Shown: positions 1 to 8,137, counted from the stretch's first letter. The stretch: 28,857 bases of DNA from Candidatus Gastranaerophilales bacterium (GCA_900552525.1 UNSK01000026.1:1-28857), one strand, 5' to 3'. Numbers and translations: made by a program. The notes: generated by a model not told the origin, from the sequence alone.

Positions 1-55
1 AGTTTATTAGGGCTTTTAAGCGAGGTGTTAACATGAAAATTAACACCAATCTATC
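1..55 (+). repeat. Flagellin leader repeat, copy 1
   Basis: The first 55 bases of the window are identical to 22786-22840. They cover the 5' leader, the ribosome binding site (GCGAGG) and the first codons of the flagellin gene. Identity stops at codon 8. The promoter of this copy lies outside the window. Confidence 0.95.
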
Positions 56-1901
56 AAGCTTAATAGTGCAATCCAGCTTAAAGGCATCAACCAACGGATT
101 AAATACAGCAATCGAACGTATGACAACTGGTTTTAAGATAAATCATGCGAAAGATAATGCTGCAAATTATTCAATTAATACAAAGTTATCAAGTAAGATT
201 AGTGCATATCAGGTAGCTGAAGATAATGCAATGATGGGCTTAGAGCTTGTTCAAACCGCTTCTAAGAGTTTGTCGACTATGTCAAATCTAGGCTTAAGGT
301 TAATGAATCTTGCTGTGTTAGCGGCAAATGGAACTAGTGCATCAAGTTCAATAGCAGCTTTGAATAAAGAAGCTGAACAATTAATCCGTGAAATTTATCG
401 GGAAAAAAGTAACTGTAAGTATAATAACATTGCGCTTTGGGGTGATGAAGTAAACTTTCACAATGATGCAATGGACTTAAAACTAAATTCACAGGGCTTT
501 TTGAAGGAAGTCAAAGTTCGTGATACATCTTCTATGACAGCGTTATCATCAGTGGATTCAAATACGGTAATCTCAAACGGTGCGTATAAAATTTCGAGTG
601 TCGGGGAATTGGCAAAATTGGCAGAAATGGTAAATGCAGGGAAGGTTACAGGGGGAGAATTTGTTCTGGCAGCTGATATTGATTTGAGTATATATTCTTC
701 AGGTGCAGGTTGGACACCGATTGGTTCAGGAGATAATCCATTCCAAGTAAGTTTTGATGGAAACGGACATACGATTTCTAATCTGTATATTAATAGTGGA
801 GACGGTGGTAAAGGATTATTTGGTAAAATTGCAAGTGGTTCAGAGGTGAAAAATCTCAGATTAGCAGATATATATATGCGAGCCTCTTGGAGTAGCGGTG
901 CTATCTGCTCATCCATAGCTTCTGGCGGAATTGTTACAAATTGCAGCGTAGAGGGTGGAACAATGGTGGATAGCTCAAACGGTGCATACTATGGCGGTAT
1001 AGCAAGCTCATGCGAAAAAGGAGGCATTTCTTATTGTTATACAGATTTAGATATTGATGTTCGGCAATTTGCTGGAGGTATTGTTGGACAAGGATATGCA
1101 GAATATTGCCTTTCAAATGCGACAATAACCAGGGCTGGTGCTGCTGGCGGTATTTGCGGACGTGGCGGCTATGTAACAAATAGTGCTTTTTCTGGCAGGA
1201 TTGTAAGCGACGATGGCTCTATCGGCGGTATCATCGGGGAATGGGGTTCTGCTACTGATTGTTATTTTAGTGGAACAATAAGCGGAACGTACAATGTTGG
1301 CGGAATTATCGGAACAGAGCGTTGGGGACACAATATGTCCAACAACTATGTTGCCGGAAGTGTGCAAGGAACTAATAATACAGGGATATTTGTTGGAAGT
1401 CTGTCTTCTAATATATCTTTGACAAATTCTTATTATGATTCAAGCAAGGTTGCTGGTTTGCCTGTATGTGGACTTGGTAATTTCAAAGAGTGCGATGTTG
1501 TTGATACATTTGCTTTTGCAAACTGGGATTTTCAAGTTGGTATAAATTCTACAGATTCTTCAATATTGAACTATACAATGCACATGGAAAATTTAGGCCT
1601 GTATGATATTTTAAATTCAGGGCTCAATTCTCCGAATTCTTTAGCTGTAATAGATAATTTTTTGAGCATAATTGAAAACGAACAGACCAAAATCGGTGCA
1701 ATAGAAAACCGGCTTGAAAGTGCGTTAGAACAGATTGGAGTTGCGTATGATAATTTAGTATCAACCCGGTCAACCATTCTCGATGCAGATATTGCAGAAG
1801 AAAGCAGTGCTTATATTAGAAACCAAATTTTGCAGCAAGCTGCTATGACGCTTATGGCTACGGCAAACCAAACACCAGCTATAGCATTGCAGTTATTATA
1901 A
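33..1901 (+). CDS. Flagellin with GLUG-repeat variable domain (intact copy)
   Basis: This encodes a 622-residue flagellin, the subunit of the flagellar filament, exported by the flagellar type III system. The N-terminal helical domain (about residues 1-135) opens with MKINTNLSSL and contains the typical ERMTTGFKINHAKDNAANYS stretch. The C-terminal helical domain (about 545-622) carries LESALEQIG, DADIAEESS and QILQQA and ends in LQLL. Between them, residues about 185-480 look like a beta-helical adhesin domain: an entry segment with WTPIGS and FDGNGHTISNLYI, then GLUG-type units such as GGIVGQG, GGICGRG, GGIIGEW and GGIIGTE. The start follows GCGAGG 7 nt upstream. Usual flagellins are 270-500 residues; the GLUG insert explains the extra length. 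The second half of its N-terminal domain is divergent (RECK-like wording replaced: REKSNCKYNNIALW where flagellins normally have a T-x-F/Y-N-G motif). Flagellin identity is certain; how well it polymerises is not. Confidence 0.93.
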   Translation: MKINTNLSSLIVQSSLKASTNGLNTAIERMTTGFKINHAKDNAANYSINTKLSSKISAYQVAEDNAMMGLELVQTASKSLSTMSNLGLRLMNLAVLAANGTSASSSIAALNKEAEQLIREIYREKSNCKYNNIALWGDEVNFHNDAMDLKLNSQGFLKEVKVRDTSSMTALSSVDSNTVISNGAYKISSVGELAKLAEMVNAGKVTGGEFVLAADIDLSIYSSGAGWTPIGSGDNPFQVSFDGNGHTISNLYINSGDGGKGLFGKIASGSEVKNLRLADIYMRASWSSGAICSSIASGGIVTNCSVEGGTMVDSSNGAYYGGIASSCEKGGISYCYTDLDIDVRQFAGGIVGQGYAEYCLSNATITRAGAAGGICGRGGYVTNSAFSGRIVSDDGSIGGIIGEWGSATDCYFSGTISGTYNVGGIIGTERWGHNMSNNYVAGSVQGTNNTGIFVGSLSSNISLTNSYYDSSKVAGLPVCGLGNFKECDVVDTFAFANWDFQVGINSTDSSILNYTMHMENLGLYDILNSGLNSPNSLAVIDNFLSIIENEQTKIGAIENRLESALEQIGVAYDNLVSTRSTILDADIAEESSAYIRNQILQQAAMTLMATANQTPAIALQLL

Positions 1902-2147
1902 TTCTGCGTCACTGCGTTCGTTCACGCAAAAAAAAGCTATGAACTTTTTATCGTGCATAGCTGTTGATTAGGGATATGTGTATCGTCGTTTTTTAAGGAG
2001 TATAGTTATATATTAGCAGTATATTTTTTAAATAAAATCATTAGAATGTATGATTTTGTAATGAATCTTAACAATTATTTTAGATAAGCTTTAAATAGGA
2101 TAGCCGGGCTAATACTATGTGAGTACGCCTGCTTGGCATTTATATTA
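1902..2147. other. Intergenic gap after flagellin 1 with two small stem-loops
   Basis: There is no credible gene here. Two hairpins follow the flagellin stop: TGCGT/ACGCA (1913-1928, 6-nt loop) and AGCTATG/CATAGCT (1935-1962, 14-nt loop). They are separated by a run of A, and neither is followed by a good T tract, so they are weak candidates for flagellin transcript termination. A small palindrome TAGCCGGGCTA occurs near 2100. An AGGAG sequence near 1996 is not followed by a usable reading frame. Confidence 0.4.
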
Positions 2148-2175
2148 TTGAAAAAAGATTATTATATATTAGAAT
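2148..2175 (+). promoter_or_regulatory. Sigma-70-type promoter for the VKOR operon
   Basis: TTGAAA (2148-2153), a 16-nt spacer and TAGAAT (2170-2175). Predicted transcription starts near 2182, leaving about 26 nt of leader with GGGAG before the ATG at 2208. Confidence 0.5.
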
Positions 2176-2207
2176 TAGTAGTGTAGATTAGACGGGAGCA
2201 TAATTGT

Positions 2208-3374
2208 ATGAATATAGATAAAAAGAAATTAACAGTACAGATTCTTGCACTCATCGGACTTGCGTTATCGATAAAACTTGCATGCATCTATTATGTTGCT
2301 AATTATGAAAAATATGCATTATCAAGCTTTTGTTCTATAAGTGAGTTTGTTGATTGTGACGGAGCCGCAAGATCAACAGTATCACAGTTCTGGGGAATAC
2401 CCCTTGCTTATTGGGGGATATTCTTTTATATAACAATACTTTTCTTAACTATTGTTGATAAATTAAAAGGAATTAGATTTTTAAAATTTCTAGAAGTCTT
2501 TAAAAATCCAATGTCTTATATAGCAGTTCTTGGTACTATCGCATTTACAGTATCAATGGTACTGGCCGGTCTGAGTATCTTTAAAATACATAAGCTGTGT
2601 ATTTTATGCGTGATAACATATTTTATTGATTTAATTATTGCACTGGTCGCATTTTCTAGAAATTCTATCATAGATACTTTCAGGGACTTTATTGATGGTG
2701 CAAAAAAATATACAAAAACCTTTATTGTACTTGTGATTTTAGCCGCTTCATTCTTGTGCTACAGCGGACTGACATATAATTTTGTTCCTCATATCAAGAG
2801 AAGCAAATCAATCATGAAGTATCGTAAAATGACTTATAATCCATACAGAGTTAACGGTAACCAGCTCGGACCAGAGAATGCTTCTGTTGTTGTAGAACTT
2901 TATTCCGACTTTGTGTGCCCTCTATGTTATATTCATAATATAATGCTGCATCAGGCAGTGAGCGAGTTTTCAAATGTAAAAGTTGTACACCACAACTTCC
3001 CGTTTGATAAAGAATGCAACCCATATATAAGCGTGAATATGCACCCGGGAGCATGCTTTATGTCAAAAGCCGCAATAGCAGCAAGAAATCAGGGAAATTA
3101 CTGGGGAATGAGTTCTATGCTATATGAAAATCAGCCATATAATGAGGCGGACGTATGGAAAATTGCTTCCGAACTAGGTTTAAATGCTGAAAAGTTACAG
3201 CAGGACATGAATTCTCAAAATACAATGGATGAAATAGAAACCGAGTTGAAAAAAGCTCAAGACCTCGGCCTTGATGCTACACCAACAATGTTTGTAAATG
3301 GAGAAAAAATTGTCGGTGTCAAACCTTATTATGAGCTAAAGGAAATTTTGGTTAAGCATGGTGCAAAAAAATAA
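2208..3374 (+). CDS. VKOR-DsbA fusion, disulfide bond formation protein
   Basis: This is a 388-residue membrane enzyme that makes disulfide bonds in exported proteins. The N-terminal half is a vitamin K epoxide reductase (VKOR) domain. It has several transmembrane helices, a loop cysteine pair C42/C50, the quinone-side pair CILC (131-134), and a conserved Ser/Trp loop near 57-62. A further membrane segment (about 171-190) leads into a periplasmic DsbA/thioredoxin-like domain with active site CPLC (237-240) and cis-proline loop ATPTMFVNG (cis-Pro 359). In known VKOR fusions, electrons pass from substrate to the thioredoxin domain, then through the VKOR cysteines to quinone. Here the fused domain is DsbA-like. 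Extra cysteines C270 and C283 lie in the DsbA domain. It overlaps queH by 17 nt. The fusion is clear; the natural substrates are unknown. Confidence 0.9.
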   Translation: MNIDKKKLTVQILALIGLALSIKLACIYYVANYEKYALSSFCSISEFVDCDGAARSTVSQFWGIPLAYWGIFFYITILFLTIVDKLKGIRFLKFLEVFKNPMSYIAVLGTIAFTVSMVLAGLSIFKIHKLCILCVITYFIDLIIALVAFSRNSIIDTFRDFIDGAKKYTKTFIVLVILAASFLCYSGLTYNFVPHIKRSKSIMKYRKMTYNPYRVNGNQLGPENASVVVELYSDFVCPLCYIHNIMLHQAVSEFSNVKVVHHNFPFDKECNPYISVNMHPGACFMSKAAIAARNQGNYWGMSSMLYENQPYNEADVWKIASELGLNAEKLQQDMNSQNTMDEIETELKKAQDLGLDATPTMFVNGEKIVGVKPYYELKEILVKHGAKK

Positions 3375-3930
3375 CAAAATATTAATACATGCATGCTGCG
3401 GAATTTGTTCAGGATATCCCATTTCTTTACTTAAGGAGATGGGATATGAACCTGTTGTATATTTTTGTAATCCAAATCTTGATACAAAAGAAGAATTTGA
3501 AAGACGTTTAGAAGCTCAAAAAATTGTGTGTATGTATCACTGGGTTGATTTAATTATAGAAGAGTACCGGCATGAAGATTTTTTGCGAGTTGCTAACGGA
3601 CTTGAAAATGAGCCGGAACGGGGCAGACGCTGTGATGAGTGTATAAAACTGAGATTAAAACAAGCAGCCCAAAAAGCTAAAGAGCTGGGTATAGGGTATT
3701 TTACAACTTCGCTTGTAATTAGTCCGCATAAGAACTTTTCTAAAATTACAGAGATTGCAAAATCTGTAGCAGGTGATTTGGAGTATATTGCAATAGATTT
3801 TAAGAAAAAAGACGGATTCTTAAAAACGAATACTCTTTCAAAGAAATTGGGTATATATCGCCAGAATTACTGCGGGTGTGAGTTTTCGAAAGGGCATTTG
3901 GATAAAGAGGAGATTAAGGATGGAGTGTAA
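3358..3930 (+). CDS. queH: Epoxyqueuosine reductase QueH
   Basis: This 190-residue protein belongs to the QueH (former DUF208) family. QueH carries out the last step of queuosine synthesis in tRNA, reducing epoxyqueuosine to queuosine, and is the non-cobalamin alternative to QueG. The conserved cysteines are in the right places: HACCG (C13, C14), RRCDEC (C92, C95) and YCGC (C172, C174). In studied QueH, cysteines of this set hold an iron-sulfur cluster and a nearby iron. The start lies inside the end of the VKOR-DsbA gene (17-nt overlap), which suggests translational coupling. The next gene starts 11 nt before this one stops. No other queuosine gene is in the window, so pathway completeness cannot be judged. 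Confidence 0.88.
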   Translation: MVQKNNKILIHACCGICSGYPISLLKEMGYEPVVYFCNPNLDTKEEFERRLEAQKIVCMYHWVDLIIEEYRHEDFLRVANGLENEPERGRRCDECIKLRLKQAAQKAKELGIGYFTTSLVISPHKNFSKITEIAKSVAGDLEYIAIDFKKKDGFLKTNTLSKKLGIYRQNYCGCEFSKGHLDKEEIKDGV

Positions 3931-4120
3931 GAGAGAAGAGAATTTATTGGAATGTACTTGCTCTGCAACAAAATGCGGCAACAGGGGAATTTGCTGCGAA
4001 TGCGTAAGACATCATAGAGAAGCCGGCCAGATTCCGGGCTGCTTCTTTCCCAAGAGCGCAGAATTAAAACACGACAGAAGCATAGAATACTTTATTGAAG
4101 TGTATTCAAAACTGAAATAA
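3920..4120 (+). CDS. Small Cys-rich protein, DUF6485-like
   Basis: A 66-residue soluble protein starting MECKREENLL. The ATG at 3920 is chosen because it follows GGAGATTAAGG closely and matches the usual N-terminus of the family; an upstream in-frame ATG at 3878 would overlap queH further. Seven cysteines lie in a compact N-terminal half: C3, then CTC, C-x-C-like KCG, ICCEC, followed by RHHREAG and PGCFFP. The cysteines suggest a bound metal or iron-sulfur cluster. I recall this pattern from DUF6485 proteins, which often sit in anaerobe genomes. Its function is unknown; the overlap with queH suggests co-expression. Confidence 0.72.
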   Translation: MECKREENLLECTCSATKCGNRGICCECVRHHREAGQIPGCFFPKSAELKHDRSIEYFIEVYSKLK

Positions 4121-4123
4121 TAA

Positions 4124-5284
4124 TTATAAACCGGTTTTAGAATCAAGGTTCAACTGCTTGGAAATTGCAAGAACAGAACATATTTCGTTTGCCATATCAA
4201 TGAATGTTGAAAACGTGGTTTCCTTTGTGATACTTCCCATCTGGAACATGTCTTTGTCTACTTGTATAAGTACTATTAGTTCTTCGCCTGTAAACTCTGC
4301 TCTGATGTTTTTTGCTTTAAAAGATGTTTTTAGGTTTTCAAACCTTTTCATAAATAATGTTGTAAGAAGATAACGTGCTTCAACTTGATTTGTTGAATAT
4401 GTATCAAATCTCTTTTCAAACTCAATGTCCTCAAGTACTATTTTTTGAAAAGGTTTAATCTTGTTTTTAGGCTTAAATGCATATTGCTTTTCAAAAATCA
4501 CTGTGTGCGCCTTGATGCGTTTTGGTATTTTGAAACGCAGTATTACGCTTCTGGAATTCTCTACAGCTTTTTTTGCACGGCTGATAAGGACAATTGGACC
4601 AATGATAATTGTAAGCAAAATCCCTAGAATTAACCAAGTAATTATCCACATCTGGTTCAAGACAGCAGAAATAATTATAAGCGCAATTACTCCAAATGGA
4701 ATAAGCTGCACAGCAAATACACCTGTCGCTACAGTGCTGATATTATTTAGTCCAACTCCCAATTTTGTTTCAATTATATCTGTCGGCACATCAAGTTCAT
4801 GTCCGTAAATTATATCGTCAAAAGTTTTAATGCAGGATTGTGCAAATATCTCAAGTTTATCGAGTTGCAGGTTGTAGTTTTGCGGGCTTCCAGCCGTGTC
4901 ATTATATTTATGCCATTTTAAATTACTTTCAAATATCTGGAGAAATTTTGGCATAAGCTGGCGTTTTAAAATCATTTCATAGTCGTCTTCAATATCCAAA
5001 TAATATGTTGTTTGCCCTGCAACTGTAACTTTTTTTATTTTTTTGTTTTTAGAAAAGGCACAATATGATATTAGTATAATACCTGATATAATGGATAGTA
5101 GTATAAGGTATGGAAAAATAAAACTGCCTAAAAAACCAAGCAGAGTTGTTATTATACAGGTATGTTGAAGAAGAACCGGCAGCATATCTTCTTTTCTTTC
5201 TTTTTCATATTTTTTTAGTAGTGGTTCAACTTCTTGTTTAAAAAATTTTTTAATTTCTTGATATAATTCAGCTCTGTCTTTCAT
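4124..5284 (-). CDS. DUF3137-family membrane protein
   Basis: A 386-residue protein that resembles DUF3137 proteins. The N-terminal 35 residues are a charged helix (KKFFKQEVEPLLKKYEKE). A transmembrane pair follows at about 47-75. A soluble segment with GLUG-unrelated alpha/beta character (TTYYLDIEDDYE onward) comes next, then a second pair of membrane helices near 180-235. The C-terminal domain holds the family-like pattern RYLLTTLFMKRFENL followed by FTGEELIVLIQVDKDMF. It lies 12 nt downstream of the winged-helix gene on the same strand and faces the DUF6485-like gene tail to tail, with only 3 nt between the stop codons. The role of DUF3137 is not established. Confidence 0.7.
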   Translation of the reverse strand: MKDRAELYQEIKKFFKQEVEPLLKKYEKERKEDMLPVLLQHTCIITTLLGFLGSFIFPYLILLSIISGIILISYCAFSKNKKIKKVTVAGQTTYYLDIEDDYEMILKRQLMPKFLQIFESNLKWHKYNDTAGSPQNYNLQLDKLEIFAQSCIKTFDDIIYGHELDVPTDIIETKLGVGLNNISTVATGVFAVQLIPFGVIALIIISAVLNQMWIITWLILGILLTIIIGPIVLISRAKKAVENSRSVILRFKIPKRIKAHTVIFEKQYAFKPKNKIKPFQKIVLEDIEFEKRFDTYSTNQVEARYLLTTLFMKRFENLKTSFKAKNIRAEFTGEELIVLIQVDKDMFQMGSITKETTFSTFIDMANEICSVLAISKQLNLDSKTGL

Positions 5285-5296
5285 AATATAACCTTA

Positions 5297-5611
5297 TCAG
5301 TATGTAAAATATCTGTCAAAATCAACATCCTCAAAGTTGCAGAGCAGATGAAAAATATCATCATCGTCATCCAATCTCTGAAAATTATATTCGTCAAAGA
5401 GCCAGTACTTAGGGTTAATGCCTTTTACTCTAACTATATTTTTGTCCTTTAATATCTGTAGTTTCTTTTTAACTTCGTCCAGCGGCAGATTTACAAGCTT
5501 AGCAAGCTCAACGGCAGTAATACCGTCTTCGTGGCTGTATTTTTCCGGGGTAAGGAACATGAGTTCCAGCCCTACCATTTTTAAATTTTTATCTTCAGCT
5601 TCCGAACTCAT
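5297..5611 (-). CDS. Small winged-helix protein
   Basis: A 104-residue acidic protein. Residues about 28-70 look like a winged helix-turn-helix: ITAVELAKLVNLPLDEVKKKLQ would be helices 2 and 3, and IVRVKG with KYWLFDE would be the wing. The C-terminal tail is strongly acidic with a run of five Asp. It could be a regulator of the DUF3137 gene 12 nt downstream, or a protein-interaction module. No Shine-Dalgarno sequence precedes the ATG. Instead a -10 box ends 6 nt upstream, so the mRNA is probably leaderless. No specific family name can be given. Confidence 0.72.
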   Translation of the reverse strand: MSSEAEDKNLKMVGLELMFLTPEKYSHEDGITAVELAKLVNLPLDEVKKKLQILKDKNIVRVKGINPKYWLFDEYNFQRLDDDDDIFHLLCNFEDVDFDRYFTY

Positions 5612-5617
5612 GCACTC

Positions 5618-5646
5618 ATTATAACACTGTTATATCAATTAATCAA
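5618..5646 (-). promoter_or_regulatory. Strong promoter giving a leaderless mRNA
   Basis: On the minus strand: TTGATT (5646-5641), 17-nt spacer, TATAAT (5623-5618), then 6 nt, then the ATG at 5611. The expected +1 is therefore the A of the start codon. Confidence 0.7.
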
Positions 5647-5654
5647 TTTTGAAG

Positions 5655-5690
5655 TGTTTATAAAAGAGGGTGACTTTTTAGTCACCCTCT
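5655..5690 (-). terminator. Rho-independent terminator of the 721-residue protein gene
   Basis: A perfect 11-bp stem AGAGGGTGACT/AGTCACCCTCT (5665-5675 with 5680-5690) with a 4-nt loop, followed on the minus strand by TTTATAAA. It begins 8 nt past the stop codon of the minus-strand gene. Confidence 0.88.
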
Positions 5691-5698
5691 GAAGATTT

Positions 5699-7864
5699 TT
5701 ACAAACCTGATTTTTTATTATTCATCAGAGCTTTTTGAATTCTTTCTTCACCGGTCAGAAAGTAATCAGAAGTTGCTAATAAGAGCGGATCCGTATCTTC
5801 TGATTGCCAGTTTGTGCCGAAAGCACTTTCGCCTTCTGCGAGTTCTTCTTTAACTTTTGTGACCAGAAGTTCTGCTAAATCCTGAATAGTGCAGTCTGAC
5901 GAAAGAATTGTATCAGGATATGTTTCCGGCATTGATTCGTGATATTTTGCCTGGATGCCTTCTCGTACGGCTTCTGTGATATAATAATTCAAATATTTAT
6001 CGACATTTACTTCGTCATACTCATAACCGTTTGCTTCCATTTGTTCTTTTATGTATGCCTTTAATTGCGGTTTCATTTGTTCAAGGTTAGAGTATATTTT
6101 TGCGGAGCTTGTATTTGTTGAAAAATTACCCCAGAGATTTTTACTGTTGAGAGCCGTATCTATATCCATGTAATCCCAATCAGTTGTCATAGAAGCAATA
6201 GTCGTACCGGCATCAGTCATTACGTTGTAATCAAATCCGCTGCCGTCAATTTTTTCAGGATCTTTGTCAAATTCTATATCCTGCATATCCGCTTTCATAG
6301 CTTTTTCTTCGTCAGACAGCAGGTAATCGGCTGTATTCAAAAGGTTATCTGTTATATTCATCGGAGCAAGCGGGTCTGTTTGCAAATGTTCTTTTAGTTT
6401 TGCATTAACCTCTTCAACAAGTTTATTAATGTCATAATTTTCAAAATTTGTAAGATTTCCTGCGACTTCAGTAATTACCGAGTCGATAAAAGTGTCAATT
6501 TCTCTGTCGGTAAATACATCAAGTGTTGTTTCCGCATAAATATCATTGTCAAAGATATCAGAGAGTGTTTGTTTGAAAGTATCTTTTTGGGCTGCTAAAT
6601 CATCGTATACATTATTAATTGCTGTATCGTTCTTGGTATCATTTGTAGCAGCTGTATTGAGTTCTTTTTGCAAATCTGTTAAGCCCATAAGATGAATTTG
6701 TGCAGCAGTCATTCCGCCGCCTTTGGAAGCTTCTTCTCTGATTTTATCAATACTGCCTACAAGCTCTTGTGCAGAATAGCCTGTTATAGAATGCTCTTGC
6801 AAGAATTGTTCTGCAACTTTTTCTTTAAGTGTATTAGCAAAATCATTTAAAAGCGTTTTTCGACGCTGCGCACCGGTCATTGGAGTGCCGGTATTGTATA
6901 TTTCCCGAATTTTGTCATAAATATCTTCAGGGTTTACATCTTTTATATTATGGTTATCAAGGAATTGAGTAATGGCTGACATTGAATAATTATCCTCGTT
7001 AAGTTCCGGGAGTAATAATTCACTAAGGTCATTGCGTATGCTTGTCATATTGGCGTACAAATCATTCAATTCGTCATAAGAAACAACTTCTGTTAATTGT
7101 GCATTTTCGACTGCGGCATTTAATTTTGTAATCAATTGTTCAAAAAGGGCCTTAGTTTCAACCTGTATAGGTGCATTGTCATAGGGCTGAGTCCATTTTA
7201 CTTCTTTTACAGTTTCCGCAACAGTTTGTTCATATATGGTATTAAAGACATCATCACTCAGTTTATCACCGTACTGACTTTTTAATTGTTCTTTATATCC
7301 GTTAAGAATAATTGCTGTAGATGTATTTTTTGTAATAGGCAGTGTTTTTATATAAGTTCCAAACGCGGAACAATCGACTTTGATTCCATCCACTTCAACA
7401 ATTGAGTCACTATTTGTAGTACTGTTACTCTTATCCGTTTCTTCTACATTGGTGGTTTTATCACTTTCAGCATTATTAAAGATTTCATACGTTTTGTTTA
7501 TTGAATTATCTATTTTTTCCATGACTGTGTCAATTAATAATGCTAATAGTTGATCTTCCGACGAAACATTTTGACCGTTAATTTGAATATCTGGTTTCAT
7601 CTCATATTTTTTTGTTTCGCTATTCCATTCAAAATATTTATCAATATCTGTTTTTGTAAATCCTTTTTGCAATAATTTAGTCATCTCTTGCACTTGATAA
7701 GCTTTTAATTTAAAAGAATCATCTAAAATAATAGTTGGCTGATTATTTGTACTTGTAGTTTCTTGTTTGTTTTGTTCTTCTTTTTCTTCAACTTCTGCTG
7801 GTTCTACCTTTTTCTTTAAAATAAGCTGCGGCTGTACCAGTTTGTGATTACTAATAAAAGTCAT
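5699..7864 (-). CDS. Large acidic protein of unknown function
   Basis: A 721-residue protein that I do not recognise. It has no signal peptide and no membrane segment. It is rich in Asp, Glu, Asn and Thr, mostly helical in character, and has only two cysteines. The first 55 residues are a low-complexity Lys/Glu/Asn/Thr linker after MTFISNHKLV. Middle and C-terminal parts contain several similar helical stretches ending in an LL-x-T/S-x-DYLL/F pattern: NTADYLLSDEEKAM near 530 and ATSDYFLTGEERIQKA near the end, so there may be an internal duplication. It has its own terminator and an AAAGGAG ribosome binding site directly beside a 42-nt palindrome. A surface, secreted or structural role is possible but unsupported. 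Confidence 0.85.
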   Translation of the reverse strand: MTFISNHKLVQPQLILKKKVEPAEVEEKEEQNKQETTSTNNQPTIILDDSFKLKAYQVQEMTKLLQKGFTKTDIDKYFEWNSETKKYEMKPDIQINGQNVSSEDQLLALLIDTVMEKIDNSINKTYEIFNNAESDKTTNVEETDKSNSTTNSDSIVEVDGIKVDCSAFGTYIKTLPITKNTSTAIILNGYKEQLKSQYGDKLSDDVFNTIYEQTVAETVKEVKWTQPYDNAPIQVETKALFEQLITKLNAAVENAQLTEVVSYDELNDLYANMTSIRNDLSELLLPELNEDNYSMSAITQFLDNHNIKDVNPEDIYDKIREIYNTGTPMTGAQRRKTLLNDFANTLKEKVAEQFLQEHSITGYSAQELVGSIDKIREEASKGGGMTAAQIHLMGLTDLQKELNTAATNDTKNDTAINNVYDDLAAQKDTFKQTLSDIFDNDIYAETTLDVFTDREIDTFIDSVITEVAGNLTNFENYDINKLVEEVNAKLKEHLQTDPLAPMNITDNLLNTADYLLSDEEKAMKADMQDIEFDKDPEKIDGSGFDYNVMTDAGTTIASMTTDWDYMDIDTALNSKNLWGNFSTNTSSAKIYSNLEQMKPQLKAYIKEQMEANGYEYDEVNVDKYLNYYITEAVREGIQAKYHESMPETYPDTILSSDCTIQDLAELLVTKVKEELAEGESAFGTNWQSEDTDPLLLATSDYFLTGEERIQKALMNNKKSGL

Positions 7865-7874
7865 TTTGGCTCCT

Positions 7875-7916
7875 TTCTTAAACGTAACGTTTTATACAAA
7901 ATGTTATGTTTAAGAA
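7875..7916. promoter_or_regulatory. Palindrome beside the ribosome binding site of the 721-residue protein gene
   Basis: Two 19-nt arms (7875-7893 and 7898-7916) with a 4-nt centre pair at 17 of 19 positions. The outer arm is TTCTTAAAC/GTTTAAGAA. On the minus-strand mRNA the hairpin ends directly at AGGAG, 7-8 nt before the start codon. It could be an operator or an mRNA hairpin controlling translation or stability. Confidence 0.7.
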
Positions 7917-8137
7917 AATTACGCAGAAATAAAGCATTACAAGAAAAAATACATATTAAAGTAAAAAAATAATTAAAATCTCAATGGCTAAAAAAGCAAA
8001 TATAACAAGATTTTAGCAACTAAGATAACAATATGTATAAAATGTTCTACTTTTTATTACGGCATATTTTTTGTAAACTTTAATCTTTTTATATATATCG
8101 TTACAAAAATTTACAATATAATGGAAGCTCTATATAT
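7917..8137. other. AT-rich divergent intergenic region
   Basis: This non-coding stretch separates the divergent 721-residue protein and MFS genes. It is very AT-rich, with no reading frame or hairpin of note. On the minus strand TTTACT, 18 nt and TGTAAT near 7935-7965 is a weak promoter candidate for the leftward gene. Confidence 0.4.

Noticed and set aside
458..916. Minus-strand open frame within flagellin 1
   Set aside because: It lies fully opposite a clear flagellin coding sequence and has no recognisable features.
1913..1962. Strong terminator after flagellin 1
   Set aside because: Stem-loops exist, but no T tract follows either of them on the plus strand.
4461..4808. Plus-strand open frame opposite the DUF3137 gene
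   Set aside because: It is antisense to a well-supported gene with family features, and has no ribosome binding site or recognisable domain.
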